Shown here one piece after another: positions 1 through 6,418 of a stretch of DNA of 6,418 nucleotides (positions are counted from its first letter, which is position 1; each line of letters opens with the position of its first letter). Made by a program: the position numbers and the translations under genes. This DNA is from Desulfobacterales bacterium. Lineage in GTDB: Bacteria > Desulfobacterota > Desulfobacteria > Desulfobacterales > Desulfobacteraceae. The stretch is from NCBI GenBank assembly GCA_022361315.1, contig JAKSBB010000597.1, positions 1 through 6,418 of the forward strand, given 5' to 3'. The notes under the pieces are model-generated. The model had not been told where the DNA came from. It saw nothing but the letters and a program-made list of their open reading frames with translations, and did not search any database.

Positions 1-1143
1 GAACGGACCCAGTATGACATCGAGATGCTAAACGAGATCGGCTATTGCAACGGTATCGAGAACTATTCCCGCCATCTGACGGGCCGGTCGCCGGGGGAGC
101 CGCCGCCCACCCTTCTGGATTATATTGAGGATGATTTCCTTCTCTTTTTCGATGAGAGCCATATTTCCGTGGGGCAGCTGGGGGCCATGTACAAGGCGGA
201 TCGGTCCCGGAAGGAGACCCTGGTGCGTTATGGGTTCCGCCTGCCGTCGGCCATCGACAATCGCCCCCTGAAGTTTGAGGAATTCAAGGCCAGATCGCCC
301 CAGACAGTTTACGTCTCAGCCACCCCGGCGGATTACGAGATGGAAAAAGCCCAACACCGGGTGGCGGAGCAGATTGTCCGGCCCACCGGACTTCTGGATC
401 CCCGGGTGGAGATCCGGGATGCCAAAACCCAGGTGGACGATCTTTATGAGGAAATCGTTAAGCGGGTGGAGGCGGACGAACGGGTGCTGGTGACCACCCT
501 GACCAAGCGGATGGCTGAAGACCTGACGGATTACTATGCGGACCTCGGTCTGAAGGTGAAGTATCTCCACTCCGACATCGGTACGGTGGAGCGGATTGAT
601 ATTATCCAGGATCTCAGGCGCGGGGTCTTTGATATCCTCATCGGGATTAACCTGCTCCGGGAGGGTCTGGATATTCCCGAAGTCTCCCTGGTGGCGATTC
701 TGGATGCCGACAAGGAGGGATTCCTGAGGTCGTATAGATCCTTTATACAGATATTCGGCCGGGCGGCCCGGAACGCCTTCGGCCGGGTCATTATGTATGC
801 GGAAAAAGAGACGGGTTCCATGAAGAAGGCCCTGGCAGAGACCGGCCGCCGCCGGGAAATTCAGGAGGCCTACAACGCCGCCCACGGTATTACACCGGCT
901 ACCATTACCAAAAAGATCAACGCCTTCGACTACTCCATGTCCGAAGACACGGCATCGGATACGGCATCTGCCGTTAACGAGGAACTGGCCGCCTATGAGG
1001 GCGAGGTGCTGGATCTGGACGAGGTGATCCGGGACCTGGAGTATAAGATGAAGCTGGCGGCTGAAAACCTGGAATTCGAGCAGGCCGCCCTGTACCGGGA
1101 TAAAATTCAGGAACTTTCCGGAATGAAGACGGGACAGCCATGA
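1..1143 (+). CDS. uvrB: UvrB, excinuclease ABC subunit B (3' part; N-terminus outside window)
   Basis: UvrB is the DNA-loading and damage-verifying subunit of cytoplasmic nucleotide excision repair. It receives lesions from UvrA and recruits UvrC. The reading frame is open from base 1 and corresponds to roughly residue 288 onward of E. coli UvrB, so about the first 290 residues, including the Walker A motif and beta-hairpin, lie outside the window. Visible in order are the 'GIENYSRHL' block (codons about 17-25), the DESH motif II box (bases 151-162), 'YVSATP', the '[15 protein letters not shown]' block, '[15 protein letters not shown]', '[11 protein letters not shown]', and motif VI with the Q..GR..R residues kept (bases 748-771). 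A C-terminal UVR motif that binds UvrC spans about bases 1012-1122. The stop TGA at 1141-1143 overlaps the uvrC start. The stretch at bases 733-780 departs from the usual family sequence at several positions (see findings). Family identity is certain. Confidence 0.97.
   Translation, partial: ERTQYDIEMLNEIGYCNGIENYSRHLTGRSPGEPPPTLLDYIEDDFLLFFDESHISVGQLGAMYKADRSRKETLVRYGFRLPSAIDNRPLKFEEFKARSPQTVYVSATPADYEMEKAQHRVAEQIVRPTGLLDPRVEIRDAKTQVDDLYEEIVKRVEADERVLVTTLTKRMAEDLTDYYADLGLKVKYLHSDIGTVERIDIIQDLRRGVFDILIGINLLREGLDIPEVSLVAILDADKEGFLRSYRSFIQIFGRAARNAFGRVIMYAEKETGSMKKALAETGRRREIQEAYNAAHGITPATITKKINAFDYSMSEDTASDTASAVNEELAAYEGEVLDLDEVIRDLEYKMKLAAENLEFEQAALYRDKIQELSGMKTGQP
1140..1143 (+). other. ATGA stop/start overlap joining uvrB and uvrC
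   Basis: The uvrC start codon (1140-1142) shares bases with the uvrB stop codon (1141-1143). The upstream bases lack a strong Shine-Dalgarno sequence; the best candidates are GGAA at about 1120 and GGGA at about 1131. This suggests that ribosomes finishing uvrB re-initiate on uvrC. The overlap is read directly from the sequence; the coupling is inferred. Confidence 0.85.
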
Positions 1144-2960
1144 TCAACGAGACCATCCGGAAGAAATACGATCAGGCCCCCCACCTGCCCGGGGTCTATC
1201 TGATGAAGGATAAAAAGGGTAAGATCCTTTACGTGGGTAAGGCAAAGGATCTGAAAAAGCGGCTCTCCTCCTATTTCGTGAAAAAAGAGCAGACCGAGAT
1301 AAAAACCGCCGCCCTGCTGGCGCTGGTGGCGGATTTTGATCTGGTCATCACCCAGTCCGATCAGGAAGCCTTCATACTGGAATCCAACCTGATCAAGGAG
1401 AATGCGCCTAAGTATAACGTCATTCTCAAGGACGGGAAAAATTATCCCCTGCTGCGCATCGATATGAACGAGGCCTACCCCTCCATCCAGCGGGTGCGGC
1501 GGATAAAGAACGATAAGGCGCTTTACTTCGGCCCCTATTCTTCTTCCAGAAGCGTCAACCAGACCGTCAAGCAGATCCAGAAGATTTTCAAGTTGAGGAA
1601 GTGCAAGAACTCCCAGTTCAAGAACCGGTCCCGGCCCTGTCTCAACTACCAGATCAAGGCCTGCCTGGGGTTGTGCTGCATTGATGTGGACCCGGAAGTA
1701 TACAAACGGCAGGTGAAGGATGCCATCCTGTTTCTGAGGGGCCGGTCCGGGGAGGTTATCCGAAAGCTTAAAAAGGAAATGACGGCCCATGCGGCAGACC
1801 AGGCCTTTGAGAAGGCCGCCCAGGTCAGAGATACCATCTTCGCCATCCAGCGGGTGATGGAACGGCAGGTGGTGGTCTGTCCGGATCAGAAGGACAGGGA
1901 TGTGATGGGGCTGGCCTGGAAACGAGAGAAGGCGGTAGTGACGGTGATGATGGTCCGCTCCGGCCTGCTCATCGATACAGCCCATTATCCCACGGATCTG
2001 GGGTTCAAGGAGCCGGACGAGGTATTACGGGCATTTCTGGAGCAATACTATAAAAAGACCCGGGAAATTCCGGGGCATGTTTTAATCAGCCGTCCCATTG
2101 AAAACCAGGAAGGTATCGAGGCCGATCTGACCGAGGCTGCAGAACGACGGGTGTATCTCCACCACCCGGTCCGCGGAGAGAAGCGGCGGTTGACGGAAAT
2201 GGCTGTGGTCAACGGGGAAAAGGAACTGGAAAAGATCCTGCTCAAGGAAGAAGAGGAGCAGGCCACCCTGGTCATGCTGCGCAATCTTCTGAAGATGGAG
2301 AAATTGCCGGAACGCATCGAGTGCTTCGACAACTCCAACCTTCAGGGGGGGGATCCTGTGGCTTCCATGGTGGTGTTTACCAATGGAAAACCGGATAAAG
2401 CCCAATACAGGAAGTTCATCATCAGGGATATTGAAGTCCAGGATGATTACGCCTATATGACCCATGTATTGTCCAGGCGCTTCCGCCACTCAGAAGCGGA
2501 AACACCGCGGCCTGATTTACTCGTGGTGGATGGCGGTAAGGGCCAGTTGGGGATGGCCGTGGCCGTGTTAAAGGATCTGGGGTTGGAAAATGATTTTTTA
2601 GTGGCCGGCCTGGCAAAGACGGATAAGGCCAAGGGGGAAATTGCCGACAAGATTTATCTGCCCGGCCGGTCAAATCCCCTGAATACGGCCCAGTCACAGA
2701 AGGCCTTGTTCCTGCTGGAACAGGTCCGGGATGAGGCCCATCGTTTTGCCATTACCTTCCAGCGCAAACGGCGGGAGAAAAGGGCGGGGCAATCCGTACT
2801 GGACACCATCCCCGGCGTCGGACCTAAAAAACGGCGCCTGTTGCTGACTCGGTTCAAAGGGGTGGAGAAGATAAAGCAGCAGACCGTTGAATCTCTGTCC
2901 GAGCTTCCCGGCATCAACCGGGCATTGGCAGAAACGATCCTGGCGGAATTAAAGGGATGA
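1140..2960 (+). CDS. uvrC: UvrC, excinuclease ABC subunit C
   Basis: UvrC makes both incisions flanking a UvrB-bound lesion in nucleotide excision repair. At 606 aa it has the normal full length for the family. The N-terminal GIY-YIG nuclease (residues about 14-95) shows GVY (18-20), YVG (31-33), Arg41 and Glu81, which align with the catalytic Arg39 and Glu76 of Thermotoga UvrC. Next come four cysteines (C155, C167, C175, C179) in the pattern that binds an iron-sulfur cluster in UvrC, with an extra adjacent C180. A UVR motif that pairs with UvrB follows (about 204-239). The C-terminal RNase H-like nuclease has Asp397 in 'ECFDNSN', Asp464 in '[10 protein letters not shown]', and Asp531/His534 in 'RDEAHRFAI'. 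Tandem helix-hairpin-helix DNA-binding motifs close the protein (about 553-605, '[10 protein letters not shown]' and '[10 protein letters not shown]'). The ATG overlaps the uvrB stop as ATGA and has only a weak upstream ribosome site, so translational coupling to uvrB is likely. All key catalytic residues are present. Confidence 0.98.
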   Translation: MINETIRKKYDQAPHLPGVYLMKDKKGKILYVGKAKDLKKRLSSYFVKKEQTEIKTAALLALVADFDLVITQSDQEAFILESNLIKENAPKYNVILKDGKNYPLLRIDMNEAYPSIQRVRRIKNDKALYFGPYSSSRSVNQTVKQIQKIFKLRKCKNSQFKNRSRPCLNYQIKACLGLCCIDVDPEVYKRQVKDAILFLRGRSGEVIRKLKKEMTAHAADQAFEKAAQVRDTIFAIQRVMERQVVVCPDQKDRDVMGLAWKREKAVVTVMMVRSGLLIDTAHYPTDLGFKEPDEVLRAFLEQYYKKTREIPGHVLISRPIENQEGIEADLTEAAERRVYLHHPVRGEKRRLTEMAVVNGEKELEKILLKEEEEQATLVMLRNLLKMEKLPERIECFDNSNLQGGDPVASMVVFTNGKPDKAQYRKFIIRDIEVQDDYAYMTHVLSRRFRHSEAETPRPDLLVVDGGKGQLGMAVAVLKDLGLENDFLVAGLAKTDKAKGEIADKIYLPGRSNPLNTAQSQKALFLLEQVRDEAHRFAITFQRKRREKRAGQSVLDTIPGVGPKKRRLLLTRFKGVEKIKQQTVESLSELPGINRALAETILAELKG

Positions 2961-2966
2961 CGTGGG

Positions 2967-4727
2967 TTACAATTCGATAATCTGAAATCCGTGTTTGGGA
3001 GAGAATCGTCCCTGGTATTTGATCAGGGTATCGGTTTCTTTCTTGGATTCAACAAAGACGGTGGGGGTATCGGAATCCTCTTTCACTTTGTCCGGTGTGA
3101 ATATCCTGAGGGTCCCGGCCCGTCTCAGCCAGCCTTCGACTTCCAGGGTCATCAGGGACATTTCTTTTTCAATCTCTTCCATTCGGGCAGCGATATGCCT
3201 GTCCTTGGCTTCGGCGATCTCTTCCAGTTCCGGCATCTTTTTCAGGCTTTTCAGTAGTTTTTGAATGGCCATAACCTCTTTGGTATTCATGGTCTGGGCT
3301 ATGGTCTCCAGATCCTTGTGCATGACCTTATAATCCATGGTCTGGGCCGCAAGGATGAAACTCTTCATGTCATCCCGGAGCAGTGGGTTGGTTTTCAGAA
3401 TTTTGGAAAGCTGGCGGATGTTGGCGTGAAGGGCCTCGGTCATCTCTTTTTCTCTGGCTTTTCTTTCCAGTTTGTCTTCCGCCAGTTTTTTTCTGTCCGC
3501 CACCAGGGATTTTCTCTCGTTAAACAGCCGGCTGCCGAACCGGATGGTGTTGTCGCCACAGACATACACCCCTTTCAGCTTGATCCGCTCGGCATCGATG
3601 ACACTCCCCGATAGGATGCCTCTGGGCTTTTCGAATTGAAATTCCACACCGTCAGCCCGGGTGTCCACCATTTCATCCACTAAGGTTATTCTGCCCTTCT
3701 GGGCCGTCAGGCGGGATTGTCTGGCTAGATGGGCAATGACGTCTTTCCGTGCAGATACCCGGCTGTCCGGGTGGGACATGGTTATTTTGGCATGGCTGTC
3801 CGTCTCCACCGTACCCCCTTCCAGTTCGCCCACCTCAATGGTGCCCCTGGCCCGGATGCTGAAACCGGAGCAGATGGTGTCTATTTTCATGCTAATGGGG
3901 CAGATGAAGTTGGTGCCGATATTGCCGGTGGAATAATCGATTCGTTTGATGTCCAGTGCATCCCGGATTTCTATTTTCCTAATCTTTCCATTGGCCAGGC
4001 TTAAGATCACCACCCCGGTTCTAGCGGCCCTCAAAAAATAGCCCCTGCTTTTCCCGCCGGTTTTCTGGCTTTCGACAATGTCGACCCCGTCCCTTGTGGC
4101 AACGTCCATGGGCAGTGCCTGGGGGACATGGATAACCTTACCGTCGTATTGAATCCCGGGTTTTCCCTGAACTTCAGGGGTAATAAAGAATAGGTTGGCC
4201 CCTTTTTTTACGATGGGGTATTTGTTGATTTCCCGGAAATTGATTTTCCCGTCGTCACTGAGTACACCCGGGCAGCGTTTATAGTCAAAGAATGCCTTGC
4301 CTATCTCCGAGTCACGGCTGGGCACAGGGGGGACCCCTTTGATCTCAACTGCCAGCAATTCCCGGGTGACCAGAACACGAAAAAAAACAGCCAGGTGTGC
4401 CAGGTCCGGATTCCCCATATCCGAGAGATTCAGGAGTTGTTTCTGGATTTTCAGTTCTTCGCCGTCCGGAATTTTTCTGACCAGGAGTTTCCGGATCAAC
4501 AGGGTGATCTTCGGGGATTTCAGGTTGATGCGGGGAAAGAGCTGGGCCAGGGCCTTTACGATTACTTGATCCGGAGACGTTTCCCGGTCCACCTGGAACC
4601 TGACGATGACGGGGTTGTCTTGTTTGGATATTTCCCTGAACAGGTTGCTCTCAAGAATATCGGCCTTGTCCTGGATGGGGTCCCGGTCACTGGGGGGAGG
4701 CGGTGAGGATGGCGGCTGTTCAGTCAT
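2967..4727 (-). CDS. FapA/DUF342-family protein (beta-helix plus coiled coil), function unknown
   Basis: This 586-aa protein has no signal peptide or membrane segment, so it is probably cytoplasmic. It resembles the DUF342/FapA (flagellar assembly protein A) family. The entry motif 'DGKINFREINKYPIVKKG' (159-176) is followed by 'PEVQGKPG' (184-191). A repetitive Gly/Ile/Val-rich stretch (about 255-385), with units such as 'STGNIGTNF' and 'ARGTIEVGELEGGTV', fits a right-handed beta-helix. The C-terminal third (about 400-535) is highly charged and Leu/Met/Lys/Glu-rich and looks helical or coiled-coil. The tail (about 536-586) does not look like the typical family ending. The N-terminus is proline-rich (PPSSPPPP, residues 5-12). 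The start is supported by AAGGA at 4734-4738 on the minus strand, 6 bases before the ATG. Family members are linked to flagellar or surface-polymer functions in some bacteria, but no such genes are nearby and the role here is unknown. It ends 6 bp from uvrC (convergent) and is divergent from the S1 gene. Confidence 0.8.
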   Translation of the reverse strand: MTEQPPSSPPPPSDRDPIQDKADILESNLFREISKQDNPVIVRFQVDRETSPDQVIVKALAQLFPRINLKSPKITLLIRKLLVRKIPDGEELKIQKQLLNLSDMGNPDLAHLAVFFRVLVTRELLAVEIKGVPPVPSRDSEIGKAFFDYKRCPGVLSDDGKINFREINKYPIVKKGANLFFITPEVQGKPGIQYDGKVIHVPQALPMDVATRDGVDIVESQKTGGKSRGYFLRAARTGVVILSLANGKIRKIEIRDALDIKRIDYSTGNIGTNFICPISMKIDTICSGFSIRARGTIEVGELEGGTVETDSHAKITMSHPDSRVSARKDVIAHLARQSRLTAQKGRITLVDEMVDTRADGVEFQFEKPRGILSGSVIDAERIKLKGVYVCGDNTIRFGSRLFNERKSLVADRKKLAEDKLERKAREKEMTEALHANIRQLSKILKTNPLLRDDMKSFILAAQTMDYKVMHKDLETIAQTMNTKEVMAIQKLLKSLKKMPELEEIAEAKDRHIAARMEEIEKEMSLMTLEVEGWLRRAGTLRIFTPDKVKEDSDTPTVFVESKKETDTLIKYQGRFSPKHGFQIIEL

Positions 4728-4733
4728 ATCTCT

Positions 4734-4738
4734 TCCTT
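4734..4738 (-). promoter_or_regulatory. Ribosome binding site of the DUF342 gene
   Basis: Read on the minus strand, the bases before the ATG are CCAAGGAAGAGAT. The AAGGA core sits 6 bases upstream of the start codon, which is ideal spacing. It fixes the start at 4727 and so includes the proline-rich N-terminus in the protein. Confidence 0.75.
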
Positions 4739-4771
4739 GGGTTCAGGGTGCCGTTTTACTCAATTTAACGT

Positions 4772-4777
4772 ATTATA
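4772..4777 (-). promoter_or_regulatory. Candidate -10 element of a promoter for the DUF342 gene
   Basis: The minus strand reads TATAAT here, an exact match to the sigma-70 -10 consensus. It would give a leader of about 35-40 bases before the ATG at 4727. No good -35 sits at standard spacing: the nearest partial match is TTTTCA at 14-bp spacing. The call therefore rests on the -10 and its position alone in an AT-rich region. Confidence 0.35.
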
Positions 4778-4851
4778 AATCGGCATAATACTGAAAATCC
4801 TTTAAAACACACTCTGTTTATCCCATTACTCTACTACTTTGGTAGGAAACA

Positions 4852-4869
4852 TGCAAAAGTCTTTTTGCA
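4852..4869. promoter_or_regulatory. 18-bp dyad (TGCAAAA-N4-TTTTGCA), possible operator
   Basis: Two perfect 7-base arms, TGCAAAA (4852-4858) and TTTTGCA (4863-4869), flank the 4-base centre GTCT. TGCAAAA also recurs as a direct copy at 4866-4872. A perfect interrupted palindrome upstream of a promoter is typical of a dimeric regulator site. Its centre lies roughly 60 bp before the start point predicted for the S1 promoter, a position that would suit an activator. It could also fold as a weak AT-rich RNA hairpin if transcribed. The regulator is unknown. Confidence 0.4.
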
Positions 4870-4886
4870 AAATCCCATCTTTTCAC

Positions 4887-4913
4887 TTTACAGGTGCAGG
4901 CTGAACGTATAGT
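4887..4913 (+). promoter_or_regulatory. Candidate sigma-70 promoter for the S1 gene
   Basis: TTTACA (4887-4892) and TATAGT (4908-4913) each match the -35 and -10 consensus at five of six positions. They are separated by 15 bp, shorter than the preferred 17. Transcription would start near 4920 and give a leader of about 50 bases containing the hairpin at 4942-4960. A perfect TATAAT further down (4931-4936) lacks a usable -35 and is a less likely alternative. Confidence 0.45.
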
Positions 4914-4941
4914 AGACACTGGAACAGTTTTATAATTATTG

Positions 4942-4960
4942 CGGGCATCTGATAAGCCCG
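4942..4960 (+). promoter_or_regulatory. Leader hairpin abutting the S1 gene ribosome binding site
   Basis: CGGGC (4942-4946) can pair with GCCCG (4956-4960) around a 9-base loop. The 3' arm ends directly before the Shine-Dalgarno GGAGAAG (4961-4967). The stem is short but all G/C. It could modulate ribosome access or serve in autoregulation, as the structured rpsA leader does in E. coli. The pairing is seen in the sequence; any regulatory role is inference. Confidence 0.35.
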
Positions 4961-4967
4961 GGAGAAG
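4961..4967 (+). promoter_or_regulatory. Ribosome binding site of the S1 gene
   Basis: GGAG begins the sequence GGAGAAG and lies 7 bases before the ATG at 4972. This supports that start over the next in-frame ATG at 4993, which has no Shine-Dalgarno sequence. Confidence 0.75.
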
Positions 4968-4971
4968 AAAA

Positions 4972-6418
4972 ATGACTGACGAATTCAAAGACATGGATGA
5001 CCAGGGTGCCCAGGAGATGAGTTTTGAGGAATTGTTTGAGTCCTATGATGCGGACATCAACAAGGAACTCAAGCAGGGGGACGTGGTTGAAGGAACCATC
5101 ATCTCCATCGGCAGAACCTCCGTATATGTGGATACGGGCACAAAGAGCGACGGCGTTGTGGACAAGGCCGAACTGCTTGATGAAAACGGAGAGTTCCCCT
5201 TTGCGGTGAATGATAAAATCAAACTTTACGTTGTCTCCATGAGCGAGAGTGAAGTGATCCTGTCCAAGGCCATTTCCGGCGCCGGTATGGCCACGATGAT
5301 CGAAGATGCCTATCGCAGCCGTACGCCGGTGGAAGGTAAGGTAACGGAATCCATCAAAGGCGGATTTTCAGTTGATATCCTCGGCAAAAGGGCGTTCTGC
5401 CCGGTGAGCCAGATGGACGTCAGGTATGTGGAAACCCCGGAAGATTACGTGGGGCAGACCCATCATTTTCTGATCACCCGGTTCGAAGAAAAGGGCCGCA
5501 ATATTGTTATTTCCCGCAGGGAACTCCTTGCCGAACAGATCAAGGAGCAGCGGGAGGCCTTCATGAAAACTGTGGCTGAAGGCGACGTGATCCAGGGGCG
5601 CGTGACCAAGCTGATGTCCTACGGGGCCTTTGTTGAACTGACCCCGGGGGTTGAGGGCATGGTTCATATTTCCGAGCTGAGCTGGTCCCGGGTGGAGAAG
5701 CCGGACGAAGTGGTCCGTGCCGATGATATCCTTGCGGTGAAAATTCTGAAAATCGAAAAGCCCGATAGTGACAATCCCAAGATTTCCCTTTCCGTCAAAC
5801 AGACTGCCGGAGACCCGTGGGACAATATGGGAAGTACATTCAAGGCCGGTGACCAGGTGAGCGGTAAAGTGGTCCGCCTGGCCAACTTCGGTGCCTTTGT
5901 TGAAATTGCGCCGGGTGTTGACGGGCTTGTACACATCTCCGAGATGAGCCATGTGAAACGGGTGCTCCGTCCCGAGGACGAAGTGTCTCAGGGGGAGACG
6001 ATTCAGGTGGTGATCAAGGCCATTGATATGGACAGCAAGCGGGTTTCCCTGAGCATGAAAGATGCGGCGGGCGACCCCTGGACCGGCGTCAGTACCAAGT
6101 ATATTCCCGGCAGTGTGGTTGAGGGACGTCTTGAGAAAAAAGAAGGGTTCGGCCTGTTCATCCGCCTTGAGCCCGGAGTGACCGGCCTTATGCCCATGTC
6201 CAATATCCGGCAGTCTGAATCCGGGGCAAGCTATGAAGCGCTGAAGCCCGGTGATACCGCCCAGGTACTGGTCCAGGATGTGGATGAGGACAACCGGCGG
6301 ATTACCCTGGCTCCCCCGGATCAAAAAGACCCGGATAACTGGAAGCAATTTGCCGGCAAGCAGGCATCAAAATCCATGGGCACCATGGAGAGCCTCTTTC
6401 TGGAAGCCATGAAAAAAC
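4972..6418 (+). CDS. 30S ribosomal protein S1-like RNA-binding protein, five S1 domains (3' end outside window)
   Basis: Translation from 4972 gives 482 codons with no stop before the window edge. Ribosomal protein S1 docks on the 30S subunit and holds mRNA for initiation. The N-terminal 'MSFEELFES' resembles the E. coli S1 helix 'SFAQLFEES' that binds protein S2. Five S1 repeats follow at residues about 36-101, 117-185, 203-277, 292-365 and 379-449. Repeats 1-2 are divergent ('GRTSVYVDTG', 'KGGFSVDI...RAFCP'), like the ribosome-binding S1 domains. Repeats 3-4 carry the classical 'GAFVE...GVEGMVHISE' RNA-binding surface, and repeat 5 is weaker ('FGLFIRLEPGVTGLMPMS'). 'GDPW' linkers separate repeats 3/4 and 4/5. 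The last codons (…SLFLEAMKK) resemble a family C-terminus, so only a few residues are probably missing. E. coli S1 has six domains, so this is either a shortened S1 or a paralogue beside a six-domain rpsA elsewhere. I therefore give no symbol. Confidence 0.9.
   Translation, partial: MTDEFKDMDDQGAQEMSFEELFESYDADINKELKQGDVVEGTIISIGRTSVYVDTGTKSDGVVDKAELLDENGEFPFAVNDKIKLYVVSMSESEVILSKAISGAGMATMIEDAYRSRTPVEGKVTESIKGGFSVDILGKRAFCPVSQMDVRYVETPEDYVGQTHHFLITRFEEKGRNIVISRRELLAEQIKEQREAFMKTVAEGDVIQGRVTKLMSYGAFVELTPGVEGMVHISELSWSRVEKPDEVVRADDILAVKILKIEKPDSDNPKISLSVKQTAGDPWDNMGSTFKAGDQVSGKVVRLANFGAFVEIAPGVDGLVHISEMSHVKRVLRPEDEVSQGETIQVVIKAIDMDSKRVSLSMKDAAGDPWTGVSTKYIPGSVVEGRLEKKEGFGLFIRLEPGVTGLMPMSNIRQSESGASYEALKPGDTAQVLVQDVDEDNRRITLAPPDQKDPDNWKQFAGKQASKSMGTMESLFLEAMKK

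Larger units (their letters stand above)
4728..4971. other. Divergent intergenic region between the DUF342 and S1 genes
   Basis: This 244-bp stretch is visibly richer in A/T than the genes around it and has no plausible coding frame. It must hold the promoters of both divergent genes. It contains -10-like boxes on both strands, an 18-bp dyad at 4852-4869, a TTTACA/TATAGT promoter candidate facing the S1 gene, a minor CTAC/GTAG dyad at 4834-4845, and a GC-rich hairpin just before the S1 ribosome site. I see no tRNA, riboswitch or insertion-sequence remnant in it. Confidence 0.7.

Noticed and set aside
316..885. 189-codon open frame on the minus strand
   Set aside because: It is antisense to the conserved UvrB helicase domain and has no recognisable motif or convincing start.
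943..968. Short direct repeat (ACGGCATC twice) in the uvrB linker
   Set aside because: Two imperfect copies coding for Thr-Ala-Ser in a flexible linker are not notable. This is probably ordinary low complexity.
1107..1985. 292-codon open frame on the minus strand
   Set aside because: It is antisense to uvrC, with low-complexity Leu/His/Gly/Pro composition and no domain signal. It is a shadow of GC-rich codon bias.
4852..4872. The dyad read as an intrinsic terminator
   Set aside because: The stem is A/T-rich, the T-run is inside the stem rather than after it, and no gene ends nearby on either strand.
4931..4936. Perfect TATAAT as the main S1 gene promoter
   Set aside because: No -35-like hexamer lies 16-18 bp upstream. 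The TAGACA at 4913-4918 is only 12 bp away, so the TTTACA/TATAGT pair is preferred.
5368..6348. Long open frame on the minus strand (326 codons)
   Set aside because: It lies entirely antisense to the S1 gene, whose five repeats are unmistakable. Its His/Pro/Gly-rich translation resembles no protein and mirrors the codon bias of the real gene.
1..6418. Search for a defence island, mobile element, CRISPR or retron-like system
   Set aside because: All four genes belong to repair, translation or DUF342 families. There are no transposase, integrase or reverse transcriptase motifs and no regularly spaced repeats.

Overview
This window is ordinary bacterial chromosome and carries four protein-coding genes. 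From left to right these are the 3' part of uvrB (+), a complete uvrC (+), a complete gene for a FapA/DUF342-family polymer-like protein (-), and most of a gene for a ribosomal protein S1-like RNA-binding protein (+) that runs off the right edge. I see no mobile element, CRISPR array, tRNA or rRNA. Third codon positions favour G/C, and the gene content and protein styles would fit a Gram-negative of the Desulfobacterota (former deltaproteobacteria). That placement is inference from general resemblance, not a demonstrated assignment.

Positions 1-2960 hold a nucleotide excision repair pair. uvrB and uvrC overlap by four bases (ATGA), so they are almost certainly co-transcribed and translationally coupled. 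UvrB is the helicase-like damage verifier and UvrC is the dual-incision nuclease that it recruits. Both partner UVR motifs, the one at the UvrB C-terminus and the one inside UvrC, are visible.

Positions 2967-4727 hold a 586-residue protein on the minus strand that matches the DUF342/FapA pattern. It has a conserved 'DGKINFRE' entry motif, a Gly/Val-rich right-handed beta-helix-like middle, and a charged, coiled-coil-like C-terminal third. Its 3' end lies only 6 bp from the uvrC stop, so the two genes converge with no room for a terminator between them. No flagellar gene is in view, so a flagellar role cannot be inferred from context.

Positions 4728-4971 form an AT-rich divergent intergenic region with candidate promoters for both flanking genes, an 18-bp perfect-arm dyad, and a small GC hairpin touching the Shine-Dalgarno of the S1 gene. 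Positions 4972-6418 encode an S1 protein with five recognisable S1 repeats. The first two resemble the ribosome-docking domains of ribosomal protein S1 and the last three are RNA-binding type. The coding sequence is probably within a few codons of its end at the window edge.

I did not find a convincing previously undescribed system. The points most worth a second look are the divergent helicase motif VI region in UvrB, the five-domain S1 protein with its structured leader, and the orphan DUF342 gene.
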